64,000 bases of DNA from LMUY01 sp965199005 (GCA_965199005.1 CBDAQK010000006.1:2604001-2668000), one strand, 5' to 3'. Positions 8,648-17,679 are shown, numbered from the stretch's first letter. Notes: generated by a model not told the origin, from the letters alone. Translations and numbers: made by a program.

Positions 8648-9955
8648 TTGAGCGCGGTCACCCCTCCCTCCATAAGCGAGCGAACGACGATCGCGATCCG
8701 CAACGCGTTGGCCGGCCGGCGCCGCGGTGTCTTTGCAATACTGCCATTTGCCGGTCCGGCGTTCATTTGCTCGGTCGCCTATATGGACCCGGGGAATTTC
8801 GCGACGAACATCCAGGCGGGCGCGCGATATAACTACGCCCTGCTATGGGTGGTTTTGCTGGCCAATCTGGTGGCAATGCTATTCCAGGGCCTGTCGGCCA
8901 AGCTCGGGATCGTCACCAACCGCAACTTGGCCGAGTTGTGCCGGGAATACTTCCCGCGACGGGTGGTGTGGGGCATGTGGGCCGGCAGCGAAATCGCCGC
9001 GATGGCGACCGACCTGGCCGAATTCCTGGGCGGCGCCATCGGGCTGTCCCTGCTGTTCGGGTTGCCGCTGCTCTGGGGCATGGCAGTGAGCGCGGTGATT
9101 ACCTTCGCGATTTTGGCCTTCCAGCGCGGCGGCTTCCGGCCAGTCGAGCTGATCATCGGCGGCATGGTCGGCGTGATCAGCCTTAGTTACTTGGCCGAAC
9201 TGTTTCTAGCACCCCCTGATTGGGGCGCGGCCCTGGTTGGCACGGTGGCGCCGCGCCTGCCGGATGCCAACGCATTGACGCTGGCCATTGGCATCATCGG
9301 CGCCACGGTGATGCCACACGCGATCTATCTGCACTCGAGCCTGACGCAGGACCGTGCCCCGGCGCGCAGTGATACCGAGCGGCGGTTGCTGGTGCGCTAC
9401 TCGAACATCGAGGTGATCGTTGCGCTGGCGATTGCCGGGCTGGTGAACATGGCGATGCTGATGATGGCGGCGGCGGCATTCCATGCCGGGCATTCGGACG
9501 TGGCCGAGATCGAGACGGCCTACCACACCTTGGTTCCGCTGTTTGGCGCCGGGGCGGCTGGGGTCTTCATGCTGTCGCTGATCGCCTCGGGCCTGTCCAG
9601 CTCGGCCGTAGGCACGATGGCGGGGCAGGTCATCATGCAGGGGTTCGTGGGGTTCCGGATACCGGTCTGGGTCCGCCGCCTGGTTACGATGCTACCCTCC
9701 TTCGTGGTTGTCGCGTGGGGCGTCAACACCACGCAGGCGCTGGTGTTGAGCCAGGTGGTGCTCAGCTTGGCGCTGCCGCTGCCCATGATTGCCTTGATGG
9801 TGCTGATGGGCCGCCGGGACGTCATGGGGGTGTTTGCCAGCGGACGCGCCACCAGGGTGATGACGAGCGTGGCCACGGCGGTGATCTTGGCGCTGAACCT
9901 GCTTTTGGTGGTGCAGACATTGGGCGTGCCGATACCGGGCTTGGGGGCCGGCTGA
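8648..9955 (+). CDS. mntH: NRAMP-family Mn(II)/H+ symporter MntH
   Basis: A 435-residue inner-membrane divalent-metal importer. The metal-site motifs are present: DPGN in YMDPGNFATNIQAG (first helix) and MPH in ATVMPHAIYLHSS (sixth helix). Eleven or so hydrophobic helices can be counted. The start is a TTG at 8648, supported by AGGAG five nt upstream; no in-frame ATG gives a full first helix. Paired with divergent mntR, it imports manganese and is probably repressed through the palindrome at 8589-8602. Confidence 0.94.
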   Translation: MSAVTPPSISERTTIAIRNALAGRRRGVFAILPFAGPAFICSVAYMDPGNFATNIQAGARYNYALLWVVLLANLVAMLFQGLSAKLGIVTNRNLAELCREYFPRRVVWGMWAGSEIAAMATDLAEFLGGAIGLSLLFGLPLLWGMAVSAVITFAILAFQRGGFRPVELIIGGMVGVISLSYLAELFLAPPDWGAALVGTVAPRLPDANALTLAIGIIGATVMPHAIYLHSSLTQDRAPARSDTERRLLVRYSNIEVIVALAIAGLVNMAMLMMAAAAFHAGHSDVAEIETAYHTLVPLFGAGAAGVFMLSLIASGLSSSAVGTMAGQVIMQGFVGFRIPVWVRRLVTMLPSFVVVAWGVNTTQALVLSQVVLSLALPLPMIALMVLMGRRDVMGVFASGRATRVMTSVATAVILALNLLLVVQTLGVPIPGLGAG

Positions 9956-10024
9956 CGGCGGCGCCACGGCTGGGGCTTGAGCCCCTTTGCAAAGCCTGGC
10001 GCCGGCGCTAGAGCTTCGCCCGCA

Positions 10025-10114
10025 GGAGGGGTGCCGGAGTGGCCGATCGGGGCAGTCTCGAAAACTGTTGTGGGTGCAAGCCTACCGTGGGTTCGAATCC
10101 CACCCCCTCCGCCA
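10025..10114 (+). tRNA. tRNA-Ser (anticodon CGA), CCA encoded
   Basis: The acceptor stem GGAGGGG (10025-10031) pairs with CCCCTCC (10104-10110), followed by G and encoded CCA. The anticodon loop CTCGAAA sits on a GCAGT/ACTGT stem, giving anticodon CGA, which reads UCG. A long variable arm and the T arm GTGGG-TTCGAAT-CCCAC are visible. The 90-nt length is right for a class II serine tRNA. Confidence 0.96.
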
Positions 10115-10479
10115 GCTAGGCCCGGTTTTCGTCGATGAAAGCAGCGTCCCGGTAAGTGGTGTGCCATGCAACCGGTGACTTAGGCTGATCCTAAGAAAGC
10201 CGCGGCTCCGGGCAGATCAAAGGGTGGGGTGGATAAGCGCAGCGCCACCCGCCTCGTCGCAGCACTGGGCTGAGCAGCCGTGTTGCATTAACGCCACACT
10301 GTCTCGCCCTTACAACTTGGATGCCTCACGAGCAATTGCGCAAAGATTATCGCCACAGCAATACTCTCTCCAGGTCTGGCTGCCCCCGCCCTCCTGAACC
10401 GCACCACTAGGTGATGGGGCAGGAACGGGGCGGGGCCTGCAATCGATGCCGGAACATCCGGCAATATGAGGAGATTTAT
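10115..10479. other. Intergenic region between tRNA-Ser and the porin gene
   Basis: No coding frame here has protein-like composition. The segment must hold the porin promoter. The only clear signal is GAGGAG at 10469-10474, the porin ribosome site. A hairpin-forming CCGGAACATCCGG occurs at 10449-10461 in the leader, just upstream of that site. Confidence 0.5.
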
Positions 10480-12042
10480 ATGCGCAAGCTCCTGCTGGCC
10501 AGTGTGGCCGCACTGGGCGCCTCGATGGGGATGGCGAGCTATGCCGATGCCCAGATCGCGGACAATACCGACGGCCAGATGGGTCCACTGGTGAACTACC
10601 CGATAAACGCCGGTGCACCGCTCCCCACGCCGGGCACCGTCACGGTTCGCCTGAACGGCCGCTTCCGTTTCTACGCCGGCGTCATCGATAACGGCCCGGC
10701 CCGCACGAGCAACTTCTCGGCGCCTGCCTCTGCGGCGTCCACGTCCACCGCGAGTGCCACGACCAACACGACCAATGCCGGCATCAACAAGCTCTCGAAC
10801 TACGGCCTCGTCGACTATTTCCGGCTGTATCCGGGGTTTGACGGTGTTGCCGCCAACGGCCTGAAATATGGTGCCTCCGTCGAGTTCCGTATGGAGAACG
10901 GCACGGAAGCTGGCGGTGGCTACCTAGGCTCCATCACCGGCCAGAGCGCCCGCCGCGGCGAAGTCTATCTGCGTCGTGAGACGGGCTACTTCGGCACCGA
11001 CCGGCTCGGCCAAATCCGCGTTGGCGCGACCGACCAGCCGAGCAGCTTGTATCTGACCGGCACGTTCGAAAACTTCGACGACGGTGGTCTCGACGGCGAC
11101 CTGCCGGACTTCCTGCCTAGCAACGTCGCAACGGTCTTCCCGTTCGCCGACCAGGGTAACCTGTATACGACGAACAAGATCGTTTACCTGTCACCGCAAT
11201 TCTACGGCGTGGATGGCGGCGTATCGTGGGAGCCGGACACGGGTAACGCGACCGCAGGCAGCTCTGGCTGTGGTTCGGCTGCGATCGGAACGTTGCAGGC
11301 GAGCGGCCAAGGCGTGGCCAGCGCCGGGTGCGACGACCTCGCATCCACCAGCACCGGTGACTATGTCCGCCGCAAGAACACCGTTGAAGGCCTTATCCGC
11401 TATCGCGGCACGTTCGGCCCAGTGGGCATCGCAACGACGGCTTCCTACGACTTTTCGGGCAAAGTCCACGACAGCGGACTTGCCCCGGTCAATGGCGTGA
11501 TCAACCCGACGAACCCGAGGCACTTGCCGGTTGAAGACCTCAGCGTCGGCGATTTCGGCCTGGTGGTCACCTATGGCGGCCTGAGCGTCGGTGGCAACTT
11601 CGAGATCGGCCGCTACAACGTTCAAGCCGGCGGTGGCTACGGTGCTCTGCTGGCGAAAGGCCAGCCCGACTCGAACGCGTTGATCGTGGGTGCCAGCTAC
11701 GCGATCGGGCCGGTGATCTTCGGTGCGCACTACCTGCGGTCGTTCTCAGAAGGTGACCAGGTGACGGCAACTGGCGTCAGCACCCTCGGTGCGCCGGTCG
11801 CGGGCCTCGTTTCCGGTGGTCAACGCTTTGAAGAAGGCGCGGCGGCTGGTGCGACCTACACGATGGCGCCTGGCATCACGCTGTATCTCTCCTACATCTG
11901 GGAGCACCGTCACCAGAATGGCTTCAACTTCCTGGCCGGCACCCAAAACAGCACGATCGCTGGCGCGGCTGGCGGCGTGAAGGGCACTGGCAACACGACG
12001 GATGCCCAGGTGTTGGCAATCGGCACCTCCTTCGCCTGGTAA
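10480..12042 (+). CDS. Outer-membrane porin
   Basis: A 520-residue exported beta-barrel protein. The signal peptide is MRKLLLASVAALGASMGMASYADA. The mature sequence alternates polar and hydrophobic residues, is rich in Gly, Asn, Ser and Tyr, and ends in the C-terminal aromatic typical of BAM substrates (IGTSFAW). The opening TVTVRLNGRFRFYAGV and segments such as YFRLYPGFDGVAANGLKYGASVEFRMENG match general porins of Rhodospirillales. ATG 10480 follows GAGGAG. Codon use is strongly biased and a perfect terminator follows, both consistent with high expression as a single-gene unit. Confidence 0.85.
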   Translation: MRKLLLASVAALGASMGMASYADAQIADNTDGQMGPLVNYPINAGAPLPTPGTVTVRLNGRFRFYAGVIDNGPARTSNFSAPASAASTSTASATTNTTNAGINKLSNYGLVDYFRLYPGFDGVAANGLKYGASVEFRMENGTEAGGGYLGSITGQSARRGEVYLRRETGYFGTDRLGQIRVGATDQPSSLYLTGTFENFDDGGLDGDLPDFLPSNVATVFPFADQGNLYTTNKIVYLSPQFYGVDGGVSWEPDTGNATAGSSGCGSAAIGTLQASGQGVASAGCDDLASTSTGDYVRRKNTVEGLIRYRGTFGPVGIATTASYDFSGKVHDSGLAPVNGVINPTNPRHLPVEDLSVGDFGLVVTYGGLSVGGNFEIGRYNVQAGGGYGALLAKGQPDSNALIVGASYAIGPVIFGAHYLRSFSEGDQVTATGVSTLGAPVAGLVSGGQRFEEGAAAGATYTMAPGITLYLSYIWEHRHQNGFNFLAGTQNSTIAGAAGGVKGTGNTTDAQVLAIGTSFAW

Positions 12043-12064
12043 ACATCTGATCTATACGGCTAGG

Positions 12065-12096
12065 CGGGCGGCAGAGAAATCTGCCGCCCGTTTTTT
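12065..12096 (+). terminator. Rho-independent terminator of the porin gene
   Basis: CGGGCGGCAGA (12065-12075) and TCTGCCGCCCG (12080-12090) form a perfect 11-bp stem with a GAAA tetraloop, followed at once by six T residues. It begins 22 nt past the porin stop. Confidence 0.95.
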
Positions 12097-12258
12097 ATTG
12101 TGCGACGGTCTGAAGACCCCAGATCGCGTCAAGGGCTGGCGGTGACCGGCGCGTCGTGAAGCGTGCCGGCGTCTCGCATGGCGATGTAACGGCCGACGGA
12201 AGAGCGGCGAGGCGCGAAGGGCAAAGAGAACGACGATGCGGCATAGCGACCTGCCGGC

Positions 12259-12423
12259 ATGAAGCAGCCCTATCGCTTTGGCGGCCCCAGCCGGCCGCCG
12301 CGGCGTCCCCGGCGCTTCAAAATGACGTGGACGTGGCGGGCCGTCGTCGTCGCAATGGTGGCCGCCGCGCTCGTACGGGCCTGGCAGATGTGGCAGCAGG
12401 TCGGCAAGCCAGTGCCGTGGTGA
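12259..12423 (+). CDS. Small basic single-pass membrane protein, hypothetical
   Basis: A 54-residue frame with an Arg/Pro-rich N-terminus (SRPPRRPRRF) followed by one hydrophobic helix (WRAVVVAMVAAALVRAW). Charge distribution suggests an N-in membrane anchor. No good ribosome site precedes the ATG, so this is a tentative call. It is followed 31 nt later by another tiny frame. Confidence 0.35.
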   Translation: MKQPYRFGGPSRPPRRPRRFKMTWTWRAVVVAMVAAALVRAWQMWQQVGKPVPW

Positions 12424-12454
12424 CACGAGACAGCGCCCTGCGATGGAGTTGTGA

Positions 12455-12613
12455 ATGACTGCAACACCCGCCCATGACTGGATGCTGCCGCAACTGATGG
12501 ACCTCCTGGCCCGGGCCGCGGCGGCCGGTATTTCGGAAGAGGTTGCTGTCGCAGTACTGAGCGATCTCATCGCAGGCCCGGCGTTCAACACAGCCCCCCT
12601 CCCAGACGAGTAA
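12455..12613 (+). CDS. Small hypothetical protein
   Basis: A 52-residue frame starting ATG 12455 with GGAG six nt upstream. It is predicted mostly helical: MDLLARAAAAGISEEVAVAVLSDLIAG forms an amphipathic stretch, and the end is LPDE. Composition and the ribosome site make it more credible than its neighbour at 12259. I recognise no family. It lies 90 nt before the dioxygenase start but is probably a separate unit. Confidence 0.5.
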   Translation: MTATPAHDWMLPQLMDLLARAAAAGISEEVAVAVLSDLIAGPAFNTAPLPDE

Positions 12614-12703
12614 CCGGCACCACGCCGCCCGGCGCATGTTTGCCGGGCTTGCCGTGCCTTCCAACCGCCCGCAGAATACGGGTATGCAACGGAGGCCCTC
12701 AGC

Positions 12704-14005
12704 ATGGCATTGACCGAGGCGGAGCTGCGCGGGCTGGTGCAGGCAAACCGGGTGCATCGCCGGGTGTACTCGGACCCGGCGGTGTTCGACCTCGAAATGG
12801 ACCGGCTCTTCGGCACTGCCTGGATCTTCGTGGCCCATGCCAGCCAAATCGCCAAGCCCGGCGACTTCGTGCTCAGCCGTATCGGCCGCCATTCCGTGGT
12901 CGTCAGCCGCGACGCTGAAGGCCAGGGCCACGTGCTGCTCAACCGCTGCCCGCATCGCGGGGCGCCGGTGTGCTGGCTGGAGAGCGGCAACGTCCGGTTC
13001 TTCCAATGCGGTTACCACGACTGGAGCTTCTACGCGGACGGCACCGTGCGCTCCGTGCCGTTGAACGACGGGTATGCCGATTGGGAGAGCCGCAAGGCGC
13101 AGCTTGGCATGCAGCCGGTGGCGCGGATGGCGGAATACCGCGGCTTCATCTTTGGCAGCTTGGCGGCGGATGGGCCAGATTTGCTGAGCTTCCTGGGCTA
13201 CATGCGCAGTAGCTTGGACGATTTGGTGGACCGCTCCCCCAGCGGCGAGATCGAGGTCGCCGGCGGCAGCTTCCGCCAACTGAGCCGCTCCAACTGGAAG
13301 CTGCAGGTGGAGAATCTGAACGATCTGATGCATGCGGGCGCCACGCACCGGTCTGCGATCCAGGCTGGCGAGGCTGTCACGGCGCCGCTGCCCGTCATGG
13401 CGGTGGGGGCGCACCGGGTGGAGGCGCTGAAGGCCAACGGCGCCCCGTTGCGCAAGATGGATGAGCTGGGCGTGCATGCCTACCCCAATGGCCATAGCTA
13501 TATTGGCGGGCTTCCGCGGCCACCGCGCAGCGGCCCGGTCATGGATGCTTACCGCGCCTCGCTGGAGGGGCGGTATGGTGCCCAGCGCTCCGCCGAAATC
13601 CTTGCCGTCGACCGGCATATCAACGTGATCTATCCAAGCCTGCTGACGCAAGGCGGGATGGGCTATTTCAAAGTCATCCAGCCGCTCGCGGTGGATCGCA
13701 CGCTAACCTGCGTGTTCCCGATTCGGCTGAAGGGGGCGCCGCCGGAGATGTTCCATGCCACCATCCGCACGGTGAACAATTCCAATTCGGTGGCGAACCT
13801 CATCCTGCCGGACGACCTGGACATGTACCAGCGCACCCAGAACAATTTGGCGGCGCAGGACGACTTCTGGGTCGACCTCAGCCGCGGCGCCGGCACCGAG
13901 GAGCCGGATCAGCATGGCGGCCGGGCGGCGCGCGGCACGCATGAGTTGGCGATGCGCAACGCCTACGCCGCCTGGGCCGACTACCTCTGTGGCGCCGCTG
14001 CGTGA
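12704..14005 (+). CDS. Rieske non-heme iron aromatic-ring-hydroxylating dioxygenase, large subunit
   Basis: A 433-residue oxygenase alpha subunit. The Rieske [2Fe-2S] ligands are C82/H84 (NRCPHRG) and C102/H105 (CGYHDW). The mononuclear iron site shows ENLNDLMHAGATH: bridging D207 and ligands H210 and H215, with the third acidic ligand probably in the later QDDFWVDL. It adds O2 to an aromatic acid or related ring. The stop shares a base with the small-subunit start (TGATG), and the same run continues into a TRAP transporter, so substrate import and attack appear co-expressed. No ferredoxin or reductase partner is present nearby. Confidence 0.93.
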   Translation: MALTEAELRGLVQANRVHRRVYSDPAVFDLEMDRLFGTAWIFVAHASQIAKPGDFVLSRIGRHSVVVSRDAEGQGHVLLNRCPHRGAPVCWLESGNVRFFQCGYHDWSFYADGTVRSVPLNDGYADWESRKAQLGMQPVARMAEYRGFIFGSLAADGPDLLSFLGYMRSSLDDLVDRSPSGEIEVAGGSFRQLSRSNWKLQVENLNDLMHAGATHRSAIQAGEAVTAPLPVMAVGAHRVEALKANGAPLRKMDELGVHAYPNGHSYIGGLPRPPRSGPVMDAYRASLEGRYGAQRSAEILAVDRHINVIYPSLLTQGGMGYFKVIQPLAVDRTLTCVFPIRLKGAPPEMFHATIRTVNNSNSVANLILPDDLDMYQRTQNNLAAQDDFWVDLSRGAGTEEPDQHGGRAARGTHELAMRNAYAAWADYLCGAAA

Positions 14006-14460
14006 TGGACGCCGAGGGCTTCGTGCTGCACGAGGCCGAGTTGCTCGACGCGATGCGTTGGGACGAATGGCTGGCGTTGTTCCTGCCGGACGCCACCTAT
14101 TGGGTGCCCTCTCGCCCCGACCAGCCCGACCCGATCGAAGAAGTATCGCTGATCTATGACGACCTGCCCTTTCTGCAGGCCCGAGTCGCGCAGCTGAAGC
14201 ACCCGCTGCATTATGCCAATTTGCCCCTGGTGCGCGGCAGCCGGCACGTCTCGAACATCCGGGTGACCGAGCTGCCGGATGGCGCCTCGGTCCGCTCCAA
14301 GCTGCTGATGCTGCAGTGCCGCGGCCTGGCGCAGCAAATCTTCGCCGCTACCGTGACGCACCGGCTGCGGCAGACGGAGGCCGGCTGGCGCATCGCCGCC
14401 AAGACCGTGGTGCTGGTGAATGGCGACGCGCCACACGAAGAGATGGTGGTGCCGTTCTGA
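14005..14460 (+). CDS. Aromatic-ring-hydroxylating dioxygenase, small (beta) subunit
   Basis: A 151-residue protein of the NTF2-like beta-subunit family. Visible family features are EAELLDAMRWDEWLALFLPDATYWVP near the N-terminus, YDDLPFLQARV, and the closing VTHRLRQTEAGWRIAAKTVVLVNGD. The subunit has a structural role in the alpha3-beta3 oxygenase. ATG 14005 overlaps the alpha-subunit stop by one base; a GTG at 14002 in frame is possible. Its own stop overlaps the dctP start in the same way. Confidence 0.9.
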   Translation: MDAEGFVLHEAELLDAMRWDEWLALFLPDATYWVPSRPDQPDPIEEVSLIYDDLPFLQARVAQLKHPLHYANLPLVRGSRHVSNIRVTELPDGASVRSKLLMLQCRGLAQQIFAATVTHRLRQTEAGWRIAAKTVVLVNGDAPHEEMVVPF

Positions 14461-15428
14461 TGCGCCGTTTCGTTCTACTGTTCCTGCTGGTGTTCTCGGC
14501 GGCGGCCCAGGCGCAGGTGGTGACGCTGCGCGCCATCAGCTCGTTTCCGGCCAACGTGCTGTATACGCAGCTTTTCAAGACGTTCATCGACCAGGTGAAT
14601 GCCACGCCGAACACGCAGGTGCGGATGCGCCTGCTGGGCGGGCCAGAAGTGGTGCCCCCTGCAGAACAGGATGAGGCGCTCCGCTCTGGCACGGTCGATG
14701 CCTATTTCGGCCCCCTCGGCATCTTCGCCGGCAGCTTTCCCGAAGGCAGTTCCATCGCGCTGTCCAACCTGACGGTGGAGGAGATGCGGGCGCGCGGCGC
14801 CTTCGACCTGCTGAATGTGTCGCTCGCGCGCAAGCTGAATGGCACCATGCTGGGGCTGTTCGCCACGGGGAACGGGTTCCACATCTGGCTGTCCAAGGAA
14901 CCGGCGCGGCTGGCGGATGGGGGCTTCGACTTGCGCGGCCTCAAGCTGCGCGGGGCGCTGGGTTGGCGCGGGCTGTTCCAATATCTTGGCGCGACGCCCG
15001 TGATCATGGCTCCCTCGGAGGCTTATACCGCGCTGGAACGGGGCGTGGTGGACGGCAATGGCTGGACCGTGATCGGCGTGCGCGATTTCAGCTGGCAGAA
15101 ATTCACCAAATTCCGTCTGGATCCGCCCTTCAACCAAAGCGACACCTCATTCCTGGTGAATTCGGACGTGTGGCACAAGCTGTCGCCGGCAGCGCAGCAG
15201 CAATTGAGCACGCAGGCCATCGCCTACGAGGCGGCAAGCCGGGACGCCGTCGCCGCGCTGCGTCAGAAGGAGGAAGACGCCCTCGCCGCCGCCGGCGTGA
15301 AGGTGCTCACCATGGATGACCCGGCCCGCACCGCCTATCTGGCCAAGGCGCGTGAGATCGGCTTCGCGCAGATGCGGGCGCGCGACCCCGCCAATGTGGA
15401 CGCGCTCGAGGCGAAGTTCGTCAAGTAG
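14460..15428 (+). CDS. dctP: TRAP transporter substrate-binding protein DctP
   Basis: A 322-residue periplasmic binding protein with signal peptide MRRFVLLFLLVFSAAAQA. It has the DctP fold hallmarks EALRSGTVDAYFGPLG, LKLRGALGWRGLFQYLGATPV and the helix AYTALERGVVDGNGWT. The usual ligand-carboxylate arginine region appears as LKLRG. It captures an organic acid for the DctQM permease. ATG 14460 overlaps the preceding stop (TGATG). Physical coupling to a ring dioxygenase suggests an aromatic carboxylate ligand (inference). Confidence 0.88.
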   Translation: MRRFVLLFLLVFSAAAQAQVVTLRAISSFPANVLYTQLFKTFIDQVNATPNTQVRMRLLGGPEVVPPAEQDEALRSGTVDAYFGPLGIFAGSFPEGSSIALSNLTVEEMRARGAFDLLNVSLARKLNGTMLGLFATGNGFHIWLSKEPARLADGGFDLRGLKLRGALGWRGLFQYLGATPVIMAPSEAYTALERGVVDGNGWTVIGVRDFSWQKFTKFRLDPPFNQSDTSFLVNSDVWHKLSPAAQQQLSTQAIAYEAASRDAVAALRQKEEDALAAAGVKVLTMDDPARTAYLAKAREIGFAQMRARDPANVDALEAKFVK

Positions 15429-15429
15429 G

Positions 15430-15936
15430 GTGACGACGCTGGCTCGGCTGCATCTGGCGCTGCTGTATGGCTTGGCGGGCGTGGCGGCGGTGCTCATGCC
15501 CTGCATGGTGTTGGCCGTGATCTACGACGTGGCGCTGCGCGATTTGGGCATGACCATGCCCGCCTGGCCCGACCAAGCCGTGGAATACGCCATATTGTAT
15601 CTCACCGTCCTGGCCGCGCCGTTGCTGACGCGGCAGAAGGGCCACGTCTTCATCGGCTCCGTGCGCAACGCGCTGCCGCTGGCGGTTCGCCGGGTGACGG
15701 ACCGGGTCGCGGGCTTGGCCTGCCTCGGCGTCTGCCTGCTGATGAGCTGGTATCTGGCAGGCTACACCGCACGCCTTTGGCTGGCGGGCACCCCTGATGC
15801 GAAGGGGTTCGACATGCCGCGCTGGCTGATCATCGCCCCCGTGGCGTTGAGCTTCCTGCTCATGGCCATTGAATTCGCCCGGTTCACCTTCGGTCCCGAG
15901 ACGCTGTACCGCGACGATGCCGGGCCCGCGCATTGA
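15430..15936 (+). CDS. dctQ: TRAP transporter small permease DctQ
   Basis: A 168-residue four-helix membrane protein. The GTG start lies one base past the dctP stop; longer frames upstream only re-read dctP. Family features include an early helix LYGLAGVAAVLMPCMVLAVIYDVALRDLG, then EYAILYLTVLAAPLLTRQKGHVFI, where the acidic residue and the K-G-H-V-F-I turn are typical of DctQ. It links DctP docking to the DctM channel. Confidence 0.88.
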   Translation: MTTLARLHLALLYGLAGVAAVLMPCMVLAVIYDVALRDLGMTMPAWPDQAVEYAILYLTVLAAPLLTRQKGHVFIGSVRNALPLAVRRVTDRVAGLACLGVCLLMSWYLAGYTARLWLAGTPDAKGFDMPRWLIIAPVALSFLLMAIEFARFTFGPETLYRDDAGPAH

Positions 15937-15950
15937 CGCTGCCGGCCTAA

Positions 15951-17261
15951 ATGCCCTGGTACGACGCGCTGCTGCTCATGGTGGGCTCCGTGGTCTGCCT
16001 GATGTTCCTTGGCATTCCCGTGGCCTTCGCCTTCCTCCTGGCCGACCTCATCGGGATTTTCGTGTTCATGGGCGGCTTCGCCTCCATGGATCTGCTGATC
16101 GCGCAGACCACCAGCGCCGTTACCGTGTTCATCTTCGCGCCGCTGCCGCTCTTCCTGCTGAAGGGCCAAATTTTCTTTCATAGCGGTCTGGCGGCACGCA
16201 TCTTCGATTCTTTCGACAAATGCCTGGGCGGCCTGCCGGGCCGCCTCTGCTACGTGGCGGTCGGCGGCGGGTCGCTGTTCGCCGCCCTCACCGGCTCCTC
16301 CATCGCCAACACGGCCATGATGGGCTCGTTGATGGTGCCGGACATGCGGCGGCGCGGCTACGCCAAGGGCATGGCGATGGGCCCGATCCTGGGCGCGGGC
16401 GGGCTGGCCATGGTGGTGCCTCCCTCCGGCCCGGCGGTGCTCCTCGGCTCCATCGCCAAGATCGACATTGGCGGGCTGCTACTCGGCACCGTGCTGCCCG
16501 GCATGTTGCTGGCGTCGCTCTACGTCGTTTGGATCGCGGTCAAGGTCTGGATCGACCCATCCTGCGTACCACAGGAAACGCCAGACCGGGTGCCGGGACG
16601 GGAGAAGCTGCGTCTGCTGCTGGTCAACATCGTGCCGACTCTGGGGCTGATCTTCGGGATCATCGGGCTGATGGAATTCGGCGTCGCCACGCCCTCGGAA
16701 GCCGCGGCCTTCGGTGTGGCCGGCAGCCTGCTACTGACGCTCTGCTATGGCGCGATGACGTGGCACAAGCTTTGGCTGGCCTTGCTCGGCTCGTCGCGAA
16801 TTGCCGCCATGGTGCTGCTGATCATCATGACGTCGCATAGCTTCGGCGCCATCCTGGCCTTCTCCGGCGCCTCCGCCGGGTTGATCGATTGGGTGACCGA
16901 CCTCAACGTGTCGCCGACAGCCACCGTCTGCGCGATGCTGGCCATCGTCATCGCCATGGGCACCATCATCGACGGCACCTCCATCATGCTGATGACGGTG
17001 CCGATCTTCTTTCCCCTGGCCCAGGCGCTGGGGCTCGACCTGATCTGGTTCGGCGTGCTGACGCTGATCTCCATCGAACTCGGGCTGATCACGCCGCCGA
17101 AAGGCCTGCTGCTCTACATCATGCTGAGCGTGGTGCCGTCCGACATCACCCTTGGCGACGTGGTGCTGGCGGCGGTGCCGTTCATTGTGGCGCACGTCGT
17201 CTGCCTAGCGCTGCTGATCGCCTTCCCGCTCATCGTGCTGGCGCTGCCCGGGGCGCAGTAA
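15951..17261 (+). CDS. dctM: TRAP transporter large permease DctM
   Basis: A 436-residue membrane channel subunit with about 12 helices. Signatures include LFLLKGQIFFHSGLAARIF, AVGGGSLFAALTGSSIANTAMMGSL (the conserved loop after the second helix pair), and ELGLITPPKGLLLYIMLSV near the C-terminus. It drives uptake using the sodium or proton gradient. It is the last gene of the five-gene dioxygenase-TRAP run (12704-17261); no strong terminator follows. Confidence 0.93.
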   Translation: MPWYDALLLMVGSVVCLMFLGIPVAFAFLLADLIGIFVFMGGFASMDLLIAQTTSAVTVFIFAPLPLFLLKGQIFFHSGLAARIFDSFDKCLGGLPGRLCYVAVGGGSLFAALTGSSIANTAMMGSLMVPDMRRRGYAKGMAMGPILGAGGLAMVVPPSGPAVLLGSIAKIDIGGLLLGTVLPGMLLASLYVVWIAVKVWIDPSCVPQETPDRVPGREKLRLLLVNIVPTLGLIFGIIGLMEFGVATPSEAAAFGVAGSLLLTLCYGAMTWHKLWLALLGSSRIAAMVLLIIMTSHSFGAILAFSGASAGLIDWVTDLNVSPTATVCAMLAIVIAMGTIIDGTSIMLMTVPIFFPLAQALGLDLIWFGVLTLISIELGLITPPKGLLLYIMLSVVPSDITLGDVVLAAVPFIVAHVVCLALLIAFPLIVLALPGAQ

Positions 17262-17370
17262 CGCCAGGCCGGCGCCGGGAACTCAGCAGGTATTTACACT
17301 GCATTGACGCTTCTGGCTGGCGCGTTCACTGATCTCGACATAGCCTCATTCCCAAATGCCGGAGTGTACC

Positions 17371-17679
17371 ATGCCAGCCCTTCGCTTGATTCTGTCTGCT
17401 GCCTTCATCACCGTTGCCGCAAGCACCGCATTTGCGCAGACGCCCGCAACGCCCGCCAAGCCCGCGCCCGCCGCGACGCCGGGCGCGGCGGCCACGCCTG
17501 CAGCACCGGCGGCCGCGGCACCTGGCGGCGGCCCCGGCCAGGTTTGGGTGAACGGTAAGGTCTACCACTGCATGGGCGATCGCTACTACGGCAAGACGAA
17601 GCGTGGCTCCTACATGGCCGAGGCAGCCGCCAAGGCCGCTGGGGACCACCCGGCTGGTGGTAAGGCCTGCAAGGCCTAG
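17371..17679 (+). CDS. Small secreted Ala/Pro-rich protein with YHC-YGKTKRG motif
   Basis: A 102-residue exported protein. A signal peptide ending ASTAFAQ is followed by a low-complexity Ala/Pro/Thr linker (residues 25-55) and a compact C-terminal module: VWVNGKVYHCMGDRYYGKTKRGSYMAEAAAK, ending GGKACKA. Its two cysteines could form one disulfide. Small exported proteins with this YHC...YG.TK.G.YM pattern occur widely in proteobacteria, but I know no tested function. ATG 17371 has GGAG six nt upstream. Confidence 0.8.
   Translation: MPALRLILSAAFITVAASTAFAQTPATPAKPAPAATPGAAATPAAPAAAAPGGGPGQVWVNGKVYHCMGDRYYGKTKRGSYMAEAAAKAAGDHPAGGKACKA

Noticed and set aside
10025..10167. Coding frames overlapping the tRNA-Ser on both strands
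   Set aside because: The tRNA structure is complete, and the frames translate its stems.
12317..13651. 444-codon minus-strand frame covering two small ORFs and the Rieske subunit
   Set aside because: It mirrors third-position GC of the dioxygenase gene and has no recognisable domain; the plus strand carries full Rieske and iron-site motifs.
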